A stretch of 43,830 nucleotides of DNA from JAMLIN01 sp041676645 (GTDB taxonomy: Bacteria > Pseudomonadota > Gammaproteobacteria > Burkholderiales > Burkholderiaceae_E). Both the position numbers and the translations under genes were made by a program. Position 1 is the stretch's first letter; each line of letters begins with the position of its first letter. The notes beneath the pieces were generated by a model. That model ran no database searches and was not told where the DNA came from. It saw only the letters and a program-made list of their open reading frames with translations. The stretch lies in contig JBAYRO010000022.1 in NCBI GenBank assembly GCA_041676645.1, positions 1 through 43,830 on the forward strand, written 5' to 3'. Of the stretch, positions 31,456-40,612 are shown piece by piece.

Positions 31456-34068
31456 TCACGCCACCGCGGGCCGCCCGTGGGATGCGGCCCCCACGCGACG
31501 CCCCTGCAGCCACCAGATGAGGCCCACCAGCAGGAGCCCGAACGGAAGTACCCAGTGCGGGCTCGGCCGCTGCGCCGGAACGAGCACGGCCTCGATATCC
31601 CAGCCCTGCTCGAAACCGGCCTTCTGCGCCGGGGAGCCGAAGCGCACTCCCGTGATCTGGACGCTGTCGCCGAACGCCAGGACCGAGAGCCCGGCATCCG
31701 AGAGCCGCTTGCGCGCTTCTTCCGGCGCGCCCAGCCGCAAGGCGAGCGACTTGGACCGTTCCTCGCCCTCGATGGTCATCCCGCTGATCCGGGCCAGGAA
31801 GCGCCCGTCGTCGGGGATCTCCTCCACGACCCGCGACCATTCCGACGGCGCCACTGTCCGGTAGGGGTCGTAGACCATGTCGAGAAAGAAGTTCGGCCGG
31901 AACAGGACGAACACGGCGAAGAGCAGCAGGAGATTCTCCCACCACCGCGAACGGGTGCGGAACCAGCTCATGGTCACCGCGGCGAAGACCAGCATCGCGA
32001 CGACGGACGTCGTCACCACGACGAGCGCGGTGAACCAGTTGTCGATCCCGATCAGGAGCAACTGGGGATTGAACATCCACAGGAATGGCAGGATCACCGT
32101 TCGCAGGGCATAGGTCGCGCCCTGCACGCCGGTCTTGATCGGATCCTCGCCGGAAATCGCCGCCGCGGCGAAGGTGGCCAGCCCCACCGGCGGCGTGATG
32201 TCTCCCATGATTCCGTAATAGAAGACGAACATGTGGACCGCGATCAGCGGGATGATGACACCGCTCTGCGCCCCGAGTTCCACCACGACCGGCGCCATCA
32301 GGCTGGCGACCAGGATGTAGTTGGCGGTGGTTGGCACGCCGAGACCGAGCACGAGGCACACGAAGGCGGTGAACAGCAGCATCAGCATGATGTTGCCGCC
32401 ACTGATCAGTTCGACCAGGTCGGTCATGCGGAAGCCGAGGCCGGTCAGCGTGATGGTGCCGACGATGATGCCGGCGGTGGCGGTTGCCACCGCGATCCCG
32501 ATCATGTTGCGCGCGCCGTTCTCGAGCCCGCCCACGGCATCGGTGGCGCCGCGCGCCAGTCCGGCGACGGCTTCCCCGGTCCGGCCCCGGAACAGCCCGA
32601 CAAGAAGGTGTTGGGTCAGCATCAGGAACAGGAGGCTGGCGCAGGCCCAGAAGGCGGCGAGCGACGGCGAGGTTTCGTCGACCATCAGCATCCAGATGAG
32701 CACGCCCACCGGAATCAGGAAATGGAGTCCCGCGCGCACCGTCGGCCAGGTCTCGGGCCGGACCGGATTGCGGATGTCGATATCGACCGGCATGTCGGGC
32801 GCCCGCGCCACCTGCCAGGTGGCCAGCAGGTAGAGCGCCGCCATGATTAGCGCCACCAGCCAGCTCGCGTTCTCGCCCAGCATCGCGCGAGCGCCGAGGA
32901 CCGCGTAGTACACCAGGCACATCACGACGATGCTGCCGAACAGGCCGAGCCCGTATCCCTTGAGCTTGTCGATCACGGACCGCGAGTGGGGGGCGACCAT
33001 CGGCCGGAGATCGAGCTTGAGCGCCTCCAGGTGCACGATGTAGAAGAGCCCGATATAGGCGAGACAGGCCGGCAGGATCGCGTGCTTGACGACCTCGGAA
33101 TACGGAATCCCGACGTACTCGGTCATGAGGAAGGCGGCCGCGCCCATCACGGGCGGCATGATCTGGCCGTTGACCGATGCCATGGTCTCGATCGCGCCCG
33201 CCTTGATTCCGCCATAGCCGGAGCGTTTCATGAGCGGGATGGTGAAGATGCCGCCGGACACCACGTTCGCGACCGAGGATCCCGACACCACGCCATTGAG
33301 CGCCGAGGACACCACGGCGACCTTGGCCGGTCCGCCCCGCATGTGCCCGAGCACGGCGAAGGAGACCTGCATCATGTAGTTGCCGCCGCCCGCCCGGTCG
33401 AGAAGCGAGCCGAACAGCACATAGACGAAGATGGTCGACACCGACACGCCCAGGGCCACCCCGAAGACACCCTCGGTGGTGAGCCACATCTGCGACATGG
33501 TGCGCGAGATCGACGCCCCCTTGTGCAGGAGCACGTCGGGCATGTACGGACCGGCGAAGACGTAGATCAGGCAGACGATGGCCAGCGCCGCCATCGGCCA
33601 GCCCACCGCGCGGCGTGTGGCCTCGAGCAGCAGGAGCATGCCGATCGCCCCGGTCCACAGGTCCATGCCGGTGGGCTGCCCGGGTCGCGTGGCCAGTTCC
33701 CGATAGAACACGATCAGGTAGGAGGCGCAGAACGCGGCGGCGATCGCCAGCAGCCAGTCCGCCAGCGGAACGCGGTCGCGCGGCGACAGGTTTTTGAAGG
33801 CGGGGAAGGCCAGGAAGGCGAGGAAGATCCCGATGGCCAGGTGCAGGGACCTCGCCTCGGTATCGTTGATGATGCCGATGCCGAGCGAGAAAGGCAGCGG
33901 GCTGGCGTAGAAAAGCTGCCAGAGCGACCAGCCGATCGCCAGCAGGGAGACCAGGCTGGCGACGAATCCGCTGCTCAGCTTGCGGCCACCGGTATCGGCT
34001 TCCGCGACGAGGTCCTGGAGCTTTTCCGTATCGAGGGCGCCCTCGCTTTCTTTCGTTGTATTTGCCAC
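31456..34068 (-). CDS. TRAP transporter fused permease (4TM + 12TM)
   Basis: An 870-residue TRAP-type permease in which the small and large subunits are one chain, the form that pairs with TAXI receptors. It shows a four-helix N-part (IGMLLLLEATRRAVGWPMAA) and a 12TM part with GSSVANVVSGGIFTIPLMKR, MPPVMGAAAFLMTEYVGIPY and LGLGVPTTANYILVASLMAP. The C-terminal 150 residues include a PDZ-like segment (GSPAQKAGFEQGWDIEAVLV) of the DUF3394 kind. I chose the GTG at 34068 because it follows an AGAGAG stretch and gives the acidic start MANTTKESEGALDTEK. It uses an ion gradient to import a substrate captured by the TAXI protein encoded upstream. Substrate unknown. Confidence 0.9.
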   Translation of the reverse strand: MANTTKESEGALDTEKLQDLVAEADTGGRKLSSGFVASLVSLLAIGWSLWQLFYASPLPFSLGIGIINDTEARSLHLAIGIFLAFLAFPAFKNLSPRDRVPLADWLLAIAAAFCASYLIVFYRELATRPGQPTGMDLWTGAIGMLLLLEATRRAVGWPMAALAIVCLIYVFAGPYMPDVLLHKGASISRTMSQMWLTTEGVFGVALGVSVSTIFVYVLFGSLLDRAGGGNYMMQVSFAVLGHMRGGPAKVAVVSSALNGVVSGSSVANVVSGGIFTIPLMKRSGYGGIKAGAIETMASVNGQIMPPVMGAAAFLMTEYVGIPYSEVVKHAILPACLAYIGLFYIVHLEALKLDLRPMVAPHSRSVIDKLKGYGLGLFGSIVVMCLVYYAVLGARAMLGENASWLVALIMAALYLLATWQVARAPDMPVDIDIRNPVRPETWPTVRAGLHFLIPVGVLIWMLMVDETSPSLAAFWACASLLFLMLTQHLLVGLFRGRTGEAVAGLARGATDAVGGLENGARNMIGIAVATATAGIIVGTITLTGLGFRMTDLVELISGGNIMLMLLFTAFVCLVLGLGVPTTANYILVASLMAPVVVELGAQSGVIIPLIAVHMFVFYYGIMGDITPPVGLATFAAAAISGEDPIKTGVQGATYALRTVILPFLWMFNPQLLLIGIDNWFTALVVVTTSVVAMLVFAAVTMSWFRTRSRWWENLLLLFAVFVLFRPNFFLDMVYDPYRTVAPSEWSRVVEEIPDDGRFLARISGMTIEGEERSKSLALRLGAPEEARKRLSDAGLSVLAFGDSVQITGVRFGSPAQKAGFEQGWDIEAVLVPAQRPSPHWVLPFGLLLVGLIWWLQGRRVGAASHGRPAVA

Positions 34069-34151
34069 GGCTCTCTCTTCTGGTTGCCGCTCCCGATGGC
34101 GCGTCCCGGTCCGGGAGGAGACCGCCCCCTGCAACGGGGGCGGTGCGGGTC

Positions 34152-35156
34152 TTACTGCACCCAGCCCTTCTCCTTGAAGTAGCGGGCGGCGCCTTCATGC
34201 AGCGGCGCCGAGAGGCCGTTCTTCACCATGTCCTCCGGCGTGAGATTGGCGAGCGCCGGATGCAGGCGCTTGAACTCGTCGAAATTGTCGAACACCGACT
34301 TCACCACCTGGTACACGGTATCGGCAGGCACCTTCGACGACGCCACGAGCGTGGCGAGCACGCCATAGGTTTCGGTGTCCTGCGGATTGTTGGGATACAG
34401 CCCGGCCGGGATCGTCGCCTTCGCATAGTAGGGCTTGCCCTCGAGCAGCTTGTCGATCTCGGGGCCCTCGAGCGATACCAGCTGAGCGCCGCAGGTCGTC
34501 GTGGGATCCTGGATGTTGGCGCTCGGATGGCCGACGGCGTAGAAGAAACCGTCGATCTTGCCGTCGCACAGCGCCGGACCGTGCTCGTCGGCCTTCAGCT
34601 CGGATGCGAGCGAGAATTCGTCGGGCGTCCAGCCGAGCGCGCCCAGCAGTTCATCCATCGACGCACGTGTCCCCGACCCCGGGTTGCCGATGTTGAAGCG
34701 CTTGCCCTTGAAGTCGGCGAACTCCTTCACATTGGCCTCCTTGCGGGCGACGACGGTGAAGGGTTCCGGATGCACCGAAAACACCGCGCGCAAGTCTCCA
34801 TAGGCGCCGGCATCCTTGAACTGGCCCACCCCCTCGAGCGCGTTGAACTGGACATCCGACTGGACGAAGCCGAGGTCGAGCTCGCCCTCCTTGATGGTAT
34901 TGACGTTGAAGACCGAGCCGCCGGTGGACTCGACGGAGCAGCGGATGTTGTGCGTTGCACGGTCCTTGTTGACCAGTCGGCACACCGCGCCGCCCGCGGC
35001 GTAGTAGACACCGGTGACGCCACCGGTACCGATGGTGATGAACTTCTGCTGGGCGGCAACAGGGCTGCTGCCCAGGGCGGCCACCGCTGCGAACGCGACG
35101 GATGCTGCCAGCGCAACGGGGCGCAGGCGGCTCGTGGAGCGGGTCGATAGTCTCAT
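34152..35156 (-). CDS. TAXI family TRAP solute-binding protein
   Basis: A 334-residue periplasmic receptor. Signal peptide about 1-35 (ending GSSPVAAQQ), then KFITIGTGGVTGVYYAAGGA, GFVQSDVQFNALEGVGQFKD, KRFNIGNPGSGTRASMDELL and ADEHGPALCDGKIDGFFYAV, typical of the TAXI type. A cysteine pair (VCRLVNKDR and NIRCSVE) may form a disulfide. It delivers the solute to the fused permease encoded 83 bases downstream. TAXI ligands known include glutamate and dicarboxylates, but the ligand here is not evident. Confidence 0.93.
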   Translation of the reverse strand: MRLSTRSTSRLRPVALAASVAFAAVAALGSSPVAAQQKFITIGTGGVTGVYYAAGGAVCRLVNKDRATHNIRCSVESTGGSVFNVNTIKEGELDLGFVQSDVQFNALEGVGQFKDAGAYGDLRAVFSVHPEPFTVVARKEANVKEFADFKGKRFNIGNPGSGTRASMDELLGALGWTPDEFSLASELKADEHGPALCDGKIDGFFYAVGHPSANIQDPTTTCGAQLVSLEGPEIDKLLEGKPYYAKATIPAGLYPNNPQDTETYGVLATLVASSKVPADTVYQVVKSVFDNFDEFKRLHPALANLTPEDMVKNGLSAPLHEGAARYFKEKGWVQ

Positions 35157-35181
35157 CTTGGGTTTCCTCTGGTGGGGGTGA

Positions 35182-36528
35182 TCAACTGCCGGGACCGGCA
35201 AGTACGGAATCGAGCGTCCGGTCGAGCGCTCGTTGCAGCCGCAGGACGATCTCGTCGATATCGTCCTCCGACACGATGAAGGGCGGCGCAAGCAGGACAT
35301 GGTCGCCGCGGCGACCGTCGATCGTTCCGCCCATCGGATAGCACAGCAAGCCCTCGTCCATCGCGAACCGCTTGAGAGTGGCATGAAGCTGGATCGCCGG
35401 ATCGAAGGGCGCGCGGGTTTCGCGATCGCCGACCAGTTCGATGCCGACGAAGAGCCCGCGACCGCGGATGTCCCCGACCCGGGGATGATCGCCCAGGGCC
35501 TCGCGCAGCCGCGCCATAAGCTGCTCGCCCCGGCGGCATACCTGCGCGAGGAGCCCGTCGCGCTCGATGACCGTCTGGACGGCGAGCGCTGCGGCACAGG
35601 CGGTGGCATGGCCCAGATAGGTGTGGCCATGCTGGAAGAAGCCACTGCCTTCGCGCATCGCGTCGACGATCCGCTGCTGGGCCAGCACCGCCCCGATCGG
35701 CTGATAGCCACCGCCAAGCCCCTTGGCGATCACGAGCAGATCGGGCGTGACGCCTTCCGCCTCGCAGGCATGCAGGGTGCCGCAGCGACCCATGCCGCAC
35801 ATGACTTCGTCGAGGATCAGCAGGACGCCGTGGCGATCGCAGACTTCCCGGATGCGCCGGAAATAGCCCGGGACCGGCGCCAGCGCGCCGGCGGTCGCAC
35901 CGACGACCGTCTCCGCAACGAAGGCGATCACCTGCTCGGGGCCGATCCGCCGGATGGTTTCGTCGAGCTCGCGCGCGAGCCGCTCGCCATACTGCTCCGG
36001 CGTCTCGCCGGCGGCGCGGTCCCGGTATTCGTAGCAGGGCGATACATGCTCGACATCCACCAGCAGCGGCGCGAACTGGGCACGGCGCCAGGCGTTGCCG
36101 CCCACCGCAAGCGCCCCGAGCGTATTGCCGTGGTAGCTCTGGCGACGCGCGATGAAACGCCCGCGCTCGGGCTGGCCGATCTCGACGAAGTACTGGCGCG
36201 CCATCTTGAGGGCCGCCTCGATCGCCTCCGAACCACCGGATACGAAATACGCATGGCTGGTGCCGGCCGGGGCGCGCTCCACGAGCCGGTCCGCCAGCCG
36301 CTCGGCCACCTCGGTGGTGAAGAAGCTGGTGTGCGCGTAGGCGAGCTGCCCGAGTTGGGCCCGCATCGCCTCGAGGACATCCGGGTGGCCATGGCCGAGG
36401 CAGGAAACCGCGGCGCCTCCCGAGGCGTCGATGTAGCGCCGGCCCTCGCTGTCGCGCAGCCAGACGCCTTCGCCCGATACCGCCGTGGGGTAGTTGCGCG
36501 AGAGGTGTCGATGGAAGACCGCGGTCAC
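35182..36528 (-). CDS. Class III PLP-dependent aminotransferase
   Basis: A 448-residue aminotransferase. Landmarks are GEGVWLRDSEGRRYIDASGG near the N-terminus, SHAYFVSGGSEAIEAALKMA, LLILDEVMCGMGRCGTLHAC with the PLP Asp, and the PLP lysine in LLVIAKGLGGGYQPIGAVLA. It transfers amino groups from an omega-amino acid or amine, using 2-oxo acid or pyruvate as acceptor; substrate class is not defined. Its ATG overlaps the rpiR-type regulator stop by four bases and the TAXI gene follows, so a catabolic transport-transamination operon is likely. Confidence 0.92.
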   Translation of the reverse strand: MTAVFHRHLSRNYPTAVSGEGVWLRDSEGRRYIDASGGAAVSCLGHGHPDVLEAMRAQLGQLAYAHTSFFTTEVAERLADRLVERAPAGTSHAYFVSGGSEAIEAALKMARQYFVEIGQPERGRFIARRQSYHGNTLGALAVGGNAWRRAQFAPLLVDVEHVSPCYEYRDRAAGETPEQYGERLARELDETIRRIGPEQVIAFVAETVVGATAGALAPVPGYFRRIREVCDRHGVLLILDEVMCGMGRCGTLHACEAEGVTPDLLVIAKGLGGGYQPIGAVLAQQRIVDAMREGSGFFQHGHTYLGHATACAAALAVQTVIERDGLLAQVCRRGEQLMARLREALGDHPRVGDIRGRGLFVGIELVGDRETRAPFDPAIQLHATLKRFAMDEGLLCYPMGGTIDGRRGDHVLLAPPFIVSEDDIDEIVLRLQRALDRTLDSVLAGPGS

Positions 36529-37427
36529 TGCGCGCCCCTGAGGTACCGGCTGGTGGCCGTGGCCGGATCGATGTACGCCCGGTCGGCCTCGCGATGGCCT
36601 TGTATCGTCCGCAGCCGGGCGAGCACGCCTTCGCCGCCAAGCGATGCGATCGCCTGCAGAAGGGTTTCGCCAAGGGCGATCGCGCCGCTCACGGACTGGA
36701 AATACGAGGGGGTATCGGTCCGGGCCAGCAACACATGCCGCGCCGGGCGCGCTATCGGGGAAAGCGGGCTGTCGGTGATCGCCACCAGGCCGATGCCGCC
36801 GCTGGCCGCCTTGCGGGCGGTTTCCCTCGCGACACGGGTGTACGGCGCCTGGCTGAAGACGACCAGCCGGTCCTCGGGACCCAGCCGGTGGACCTGGTCG
36901 AGCAGCGTACCGGCGGTGTCGGTCAGCAGCAGGGTTTCGTCGCGCAGCATGTCCAGCAGGTACTGGAAATGATGCGCGACACCGTGGCTCGCCCGCAATC
37001 CCAGGACCCCGACGCGACGCGCCTCGAGCAGGCTCCTGGCGGCCGCCTCGAAATCATTGGCCCAGGGCCCGTCGAGCACCGATGCCACGTTGGCGCGCTG
37101 CATGGAATTGATCGCCTCGGCCCGCTGCCCGATGGGGTCGCGGTGCGCCTGCAGGACCTCGGCACGGCCGGCGTAGTCGGCCGCCTGCATCAGGACGAGG
37201 CTGGCGCGAAACGGCTCCCGCAGGTCCTCGTAGCGCTCGAAGCCGAGCGCATGGGACAGCCGGCTGAGCGTGGCCGGCTGCACGTTGGCGCGCCGAGCCA
37301 CGGCCCGCATCGAATACCGGCCGATGTCCGCCGGATTGGCGGCCAGCCAGCGCGCGGCGCGCTTGAGCTCCGGACTCAGGGATTCGAAATGCGATTCGAT
37401 GCGACACCTGACGTCTGCGACCTGCAT
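36525..37427 (-). CDS. RpiR/MurR family transcriptional regulator
   Basis: A 300-residue regulator. An N-terminal HTH (about 1-80) has the recognition segment RRANVQPATLSRLSHALGFE. A SIS sugar- or ligand-binding domain (about 115-255) contains VGVLGLRASHGVAHHFQYLL, LLTDTAGTLLDQVHRLGPED and LVVFSQAPYTRVARETARKA. RpiR proteins sense a phosphosugar or related ligand and control neighbouring catabolic genes. It is first in the regulator-aminotransferase-TAXI-TRAP unit, with an inverted repeat right at its start. The inducer is unknown. Confidence 0.92.
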   Translation of the reverse strand: MQVADVRCRIESHFESLSPELKRAARWLAANPADIGRYSMRAVARRANVQPATLSRLSHALGFERYEDLREPFRASLVLMQAADYAGRAEVLQAHRDPIGQRAEAINSMQRANVASVLDGPWANDFEAAARSLLEARRVGVLGLRASHGVAHHFQYLLDMLRDETLLLTDTAGTLLDQVHRLGPEDRLVVFSQAPYTRVARETARKAASGGIGLVAITDSPLSPIARPARHVLLARTDTPSYFQSVSGAIALGETLLQAIASLGGEGVLARLRTIQGHREADRAYIDPATATSRYLRGAQ

Positions 37428-37435
37428 GATTCGAT

Positions 37436-37461
37436 TGTTTCAAGGTTTTCGATCTGAAACA
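37436..37461 (-). promoter_or_regulatory. Inverted repeat at the RpiR gene start, candidate operator
   Basis: TGTTTCA (37436-37442) and TGAAACA (37455-37461), perfect 7-base arms with 12 bases between, ending nine bases before the RpiR ATG at 37427. The TGAAA/TTTCA type of half-site is common for RpiR-family regulators. Confidence 0.45.
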
Positions 37462-37489
37462 TCGGGGATTTCCCGGGCGTGGCCGAGGA

Positions 37490-39409
37490 TCAGGGTTCGA
37501 GGATGTTGAAGTTCGGCGCGAACTCCTCGAGGGTCGCGAACAACCGTGCCGCGGCCGCCCGATCGCCGCTCACCGAGAGCTGCCCGCCGTCGAGCGCATC
37601 GGCCAGCGGCCGGCCGGAGGCGACGATCGTCGCCAGCCCTTCGCGGTCGGTCGACAGGGTCGCCATCGCAGCCGCCCCGTGCGAGCCCGGCAGGTGGCTC
37701 AGTGCCGAATGGCTGAGCGTCAGCCGATGGCTGCTGCCCTCGTCGCGCATCGTCCAGTCCAGCCGCAGCTGCAGGCCTTCGGCCTTGCCGGCATCGACCC
37801 GGATCGCGAGATAGTCGAAGAACATCTCCATGGGCAGCATCGGGACCACCTTGCGGCCGATGACGGCGCCCGGACCGGGTTTCGGCGCGCCGAACCGGAG
37901 TTCCTTCGCGCCCAGCAGGTAGGCGTTGCGCCAGGTCGATGATTCGCTCTGGTAGCCGAGCTGCTCCATCGCATCGGCCAGCAGTTCGCGGGCGGCCCGG
38001 TTGGCCGGATCGGCGAAGACGAGATGGCGACCGACTTGCACCACCCAGCGGTACTCGCCAGCGTCGAAGTCGCGGCGGGCGCGCTCGAGCACCGCCTCGG
38101 CGCCGCCCATGTAGTCGATGGTCTTCGTCGCCGTGGCCACCGGCGGCAAGGGGTCGAGACTCGCCGGGTGGCCGTCGTAGGGACCCATGTAGTGGGCATA
38201 GATCGCCCGCAGGTTGTGCGCGATCGCGCCGTAGTAGGGGCGCGCATGCCATCGCCCCTCGAGCGAGGCAGGCATGCGGAATCGCTCGGCGATCTCGTCG
38301 GGCGTCAGGCCGTGACTCATGAGCCGCAGGCACTGGTCGTGCATCACGCGGTAGAGGTCGCGCTGTTCGATGATGAAGCGCCGCGCCGGCTCACGTCCCC
38401 AGGTCGGCCAGTGGTGCTGGGCGATCACCACGTCGGTGCGATCGATGAACGCATCGAGCGCCGCGTCGAGGTACTTGGACCACGCGAGCGCATCGCGGGT
38501 GCGCGCCCCGCGCAAGGGGCACAGGTTGTGCATCGTGTGGCAGCCGTTCTCGGCGAGGTTCAGCACCCCGAACTGCGGGAAGAAGAAGTTCATCTCCGCC
38601 GGCGCCTCCGTTTCCGGCGTGAGCTGGAAGACGATCTCGATTCCGTCGATGACATGCGTCTCCATCGGCTCGGTGATGTGCATGGTCGGCGCGATCAGGC
38701 TGCTGGTGCCCCGCCCCATGGTCTTGCCGAGACCGGAGTCGACATGCGAGCGCGGCCCCGCCGCGAGTGTCGGGCCGAACTGGAACATGGCGCGCCGGCG
38801 CATCGGGACGCCCGCCAGGACATTCTCCGAGACCGCCGCTTCCATGAAGCCCGCGGGCGCAATCACCTGCACATCGCCCCTGGCGACCTCGGCCGGGCTG
38901 ACGACGCCCTCGACGCCGCCGTAGTGGTCGAGATGGCTGTGGCTGTAGATCACGCAGCGCACCGGGCGATCGCCCCGATGCCTGCGGTAGAGCGCAAGCG
39001 CGACAGCGGCCGACTCGCAGACGGTCAGCGGATCGATCAGGATCAGCCCGGCGTCGCCTTCGATGATGGTGATGTTGGCGATGTCGAAGCCGCGCACCTG
39101 GTACATGCGCTCGCAGACCTTGAACAGGCCGTGGATGCGATTGAGCCGGGCCTGCCGCCAGAGGCTCGGATTGACCGAATCGGGCGGCTCGAGCGCCTCG
39201 AGGAAGGCATAGGAGGACAGGTCCCAGACTGCCCGGCCATCGGCGGTCTCGATCCGGGCATCGGGCACCGTATCGATGAAACCGCGCCAGGCATCGTCGA
39301 AGCAGCCGTCGTCGGAGAAATCGAGCCGGGCGCCGAGCGCCGCATTGGCCCGGCAGGTATGGATCGAGGCCGGCTTGAGCACGGCGCCCCGGTCTTCGGA
39401 CATGCTCAT
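37490..39409 (-). CDS. Alkyl/aryl-sulfatase of the metallo-beta-lactamase type (SdsA1/YjcS-like)
   Basis: A 639-residue enzyme with the MBL zinc motif SHSHLDHYGG (His157, His159, Asp161, His162) and a further zinc-ligand-rich stretch NLAENGCHTMHNLCPL. A middle dimerisation part (ARPYYGAIAHNLRAIYAHYM) and a C-terminal SCP2-like domain (LPMEMFFDYLAIRVDAGKAE) complete the SdsA1 arrangement. Such enzymes hydrolyse alkyl sulfates to alcohol and sulfate. No signal peptide is visible, unlike secreted SdsA1. The ATG at 39409 overlaps the oxidoreductase stop by four bases. An in-frame upstream extension into that gene is not a real fusion. Confidence 0.88.
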   Translation of the reverse strand: MSMSEDRGAVLKPASIHTCRANAALGARLDFSDDGCFDDAWRGFIDTVPDARIETADGRAVWDLSSYAFLEALEPPDSVNPSLWRQARLNRIHGLFKVCERMYQVRGFDIANITIIEGDAGLILIDPLTVCESAAVALALYRRHRGDRPVRCVIYSHSHLDHYGGVEGVVSPAEVARGDVQVIAPAGFMEAAVSENVLAGVPMRRRAMFQFGPTLAAGPRSHVDSGLGKTMGRGTSSLIAPTMHITEPMETHVIDGIEIVFQLTPETEAPAEMNFFFPQFGVLNLAENGCHTMHNLCPLRGARTRDALAWSKYLDAALDAFIDRTDVVIAQHHWPTWGREPARRFIIEQRDLYRVMHDQCLRLMSHGLTPDEIAERFRMPASLEGRWHARPYYGAIAHNLRAIYAHYMGPYDGHPASLDPLPPVATATKTIDYMGGAEAVLERARRDFDAGEYRWVVQVGRHLVFADPANRAARELLADAMEQLGYQSESSTWRNAYLLGAKELRFGAPKPGPGAVIGRKVVPMLPMEMFFDYLAIRVDAGKAEGLQLRLDWTMRDEGSSHRLTLSHSALSHLPGSHGAAAMATLSTDREGLATIVASGRPLADALDGGQLSVSGDRAAAARLFATLEEFAPNFNILEP

Positions 39410-40386
39410 TCCGCCGCCACCCTCAGGATCGTCTTGCCGAGCCCCTGGCCGGACAGGGCGAACTCCAGGGCCGCGGCGAATTCCCCGAATGCGAACTCCC
39501 GGCCCAGCGGTGGCTCGATCGAGCCGTCCGCCATCCAGTCCAGAAGCTCGGCCAGGTGCGCCGCACCCGCCTCGGCCTCGAACAGGAGGAACTGGCGCAC
39601 GTCCACTCCCACGAGGGCGGCGCCCTTGAGCAGGGGCAGGTTGGCACGCAGGGCCGGAATCGGCCCGCCGGCGAAACCGACGACCAGGTGTCGACCGCGC
39701 CATGTCAGGGATCGGAACGCCGGCTCGAACAGCGGCCCGCAGACCGGATCGAAAACGACGTCCGGCCCCTTCCCGCCGCAGAGCTCGCGGATGCGCTCGC
39801 GAAAGCCCTCGACAGCCGAATCGATGCCCAGGTCCGCTCCTGCCCGCTGCGCGAAATCGCGCTTGGCCGGCGTCGAAGCCGCCGCGATCACCCTCGCGCC
39901 CAGGCGCTTGCCCACCTGGACCGCGGCCGAACCGACGCCGCCGGCCGCACCCGTCACGAGCAGGGTTTCCCCGGGCAGCAGCCGGGCACGGTCGCGCAGG
40001 CCATGCAGCGCGGTGATGTAGTTGGTTCGCAGGCCGGTGGCCTGGGCAAAACCCAGCCGATCGGGAATCTTCGTGACGGCGGCACCGGAAGCGATCGCGA
40101 ATTCCGCGAATCCACCGTCGACCTGGGCCACCACCCGGTCCCCGACCGAAAGGCCTTCGACGCCCTCGCCGACCGCGTCCACCCAGGCGCCAACCTCCTT
40201 GCCCGGGACATGCGGAAGCGGCGGCTTGACCTGATAGCGGCCCAGGGACACCAGGGAATCGACGTATCCGACTCCGCATGCGGCCACCCGCAGCAACACG
40301 GTTCCGGGTTCAAGCGCCGGCAACGGCGCATCGACCATCCGGTACTCGGCGATGGAATCCAGTGACGCCGCTTCGACCCGTCTCAT
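39406..40386 (-). CDS. Quinone oxidoreductase-like MDR family protein
   Basis: A 326-residue zinc-less MDR enzyme. It has the N-terminal GroES-like fold (PGTVLLRVAACGVGYVDSLV, HVPGKEVGAWVDAVGEGVEG) and the NADPH motif GAAGGVGSAAVQVGKRLGARV. The structural zinc cysteines of alcohol dehydrogenases are absent. It should reduce a quinone or enone with NAD(P)H, or act on an acyl chain. The ATG at 40386 has a strong GGAGG site (GAAGGAGGAGCGAC). It is first in its unit and overlaps the sulfatase by four bases, which suggests a joint catabolic role, but the substrate is unknown. Confidence 0.9.
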   Translation of the reverse strand: MRRVEAASLDSIAEYRMVDAPLPALEPGTVLLRVAACGVGYVDSLVSLGRYQVKPPLPHVPGKEVGAWVDAVGEGVEGLSVGDRVVAQVDGGFAEFAIASGAAVTKIPDRLGFAQATGLRTNYITALHGLRDRARLLPGETLLVTGAAGGVGSAAVQVGKRLGARVIAAASTPAKRDFAQRAGADLGIDSAVEGFRERIRELCGGKGPDVVFDPVCGPLFEPAFRSLTWRGRHLVVGFAGGPIPALRANLPLLKGAALVGVDVRQFLLFEAEAGAAHLAELLDWMADGSIEPPLGREFAFGEFAAALEFALSGQGLGKTILRVAAE

Positions 40387-40557
40387 GTCGCTCCTCCTTC
40401 GCCCCTGGGCGTGTCGTTCGCCCCGAGGATACGAGAAAGTCCGTCTCCGGAAGGAAACGGAGCCTCGGGGATGCAAAAGCATGCGGGAGATTGATGCAGG
40501 ACAAGTCGAGGGCCGACATGCGCTTGCCCCGGCATATGGCCCCACCTAGACTCAACA

Positions 40558-40574
40558 ACAAGAATAATTCCTGT
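40558..40574 (+). promoter_or_regulatory. Dyad upstream of the second TonB-dependent receptor
   Basis: ACAAGAAT-A-ATTCCTGT, 7 of 8 arm positions paired, in an AT-rich island before the receptor gene. It has the 7-1-7 shape of a Fur box but matches the Fur consensus poorly. Confidence 0.25.
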
Positions 40575-40612
40575 TCCTTGCCGGGTTCGATAACGACAAT
40601 TTCTGGGCCAAC

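Noticed and set aside
32986..34182. A 398-codon plus-strand frame opposite the TRAP permease
   Set aside because: It is an antisense shadow in high-GC sequence; the minus strand has clear TRAP motifs.
37490..40279. A 929-codon minus-strand frame joining the sulfatase to upstream sequence
   Set aside because: The upstream part is a shadow frame of the oxidoreductase gene. The sulfatase motif region starts at the ATG at 39409, which overlaps the oxidoreductase stop as ATGA.
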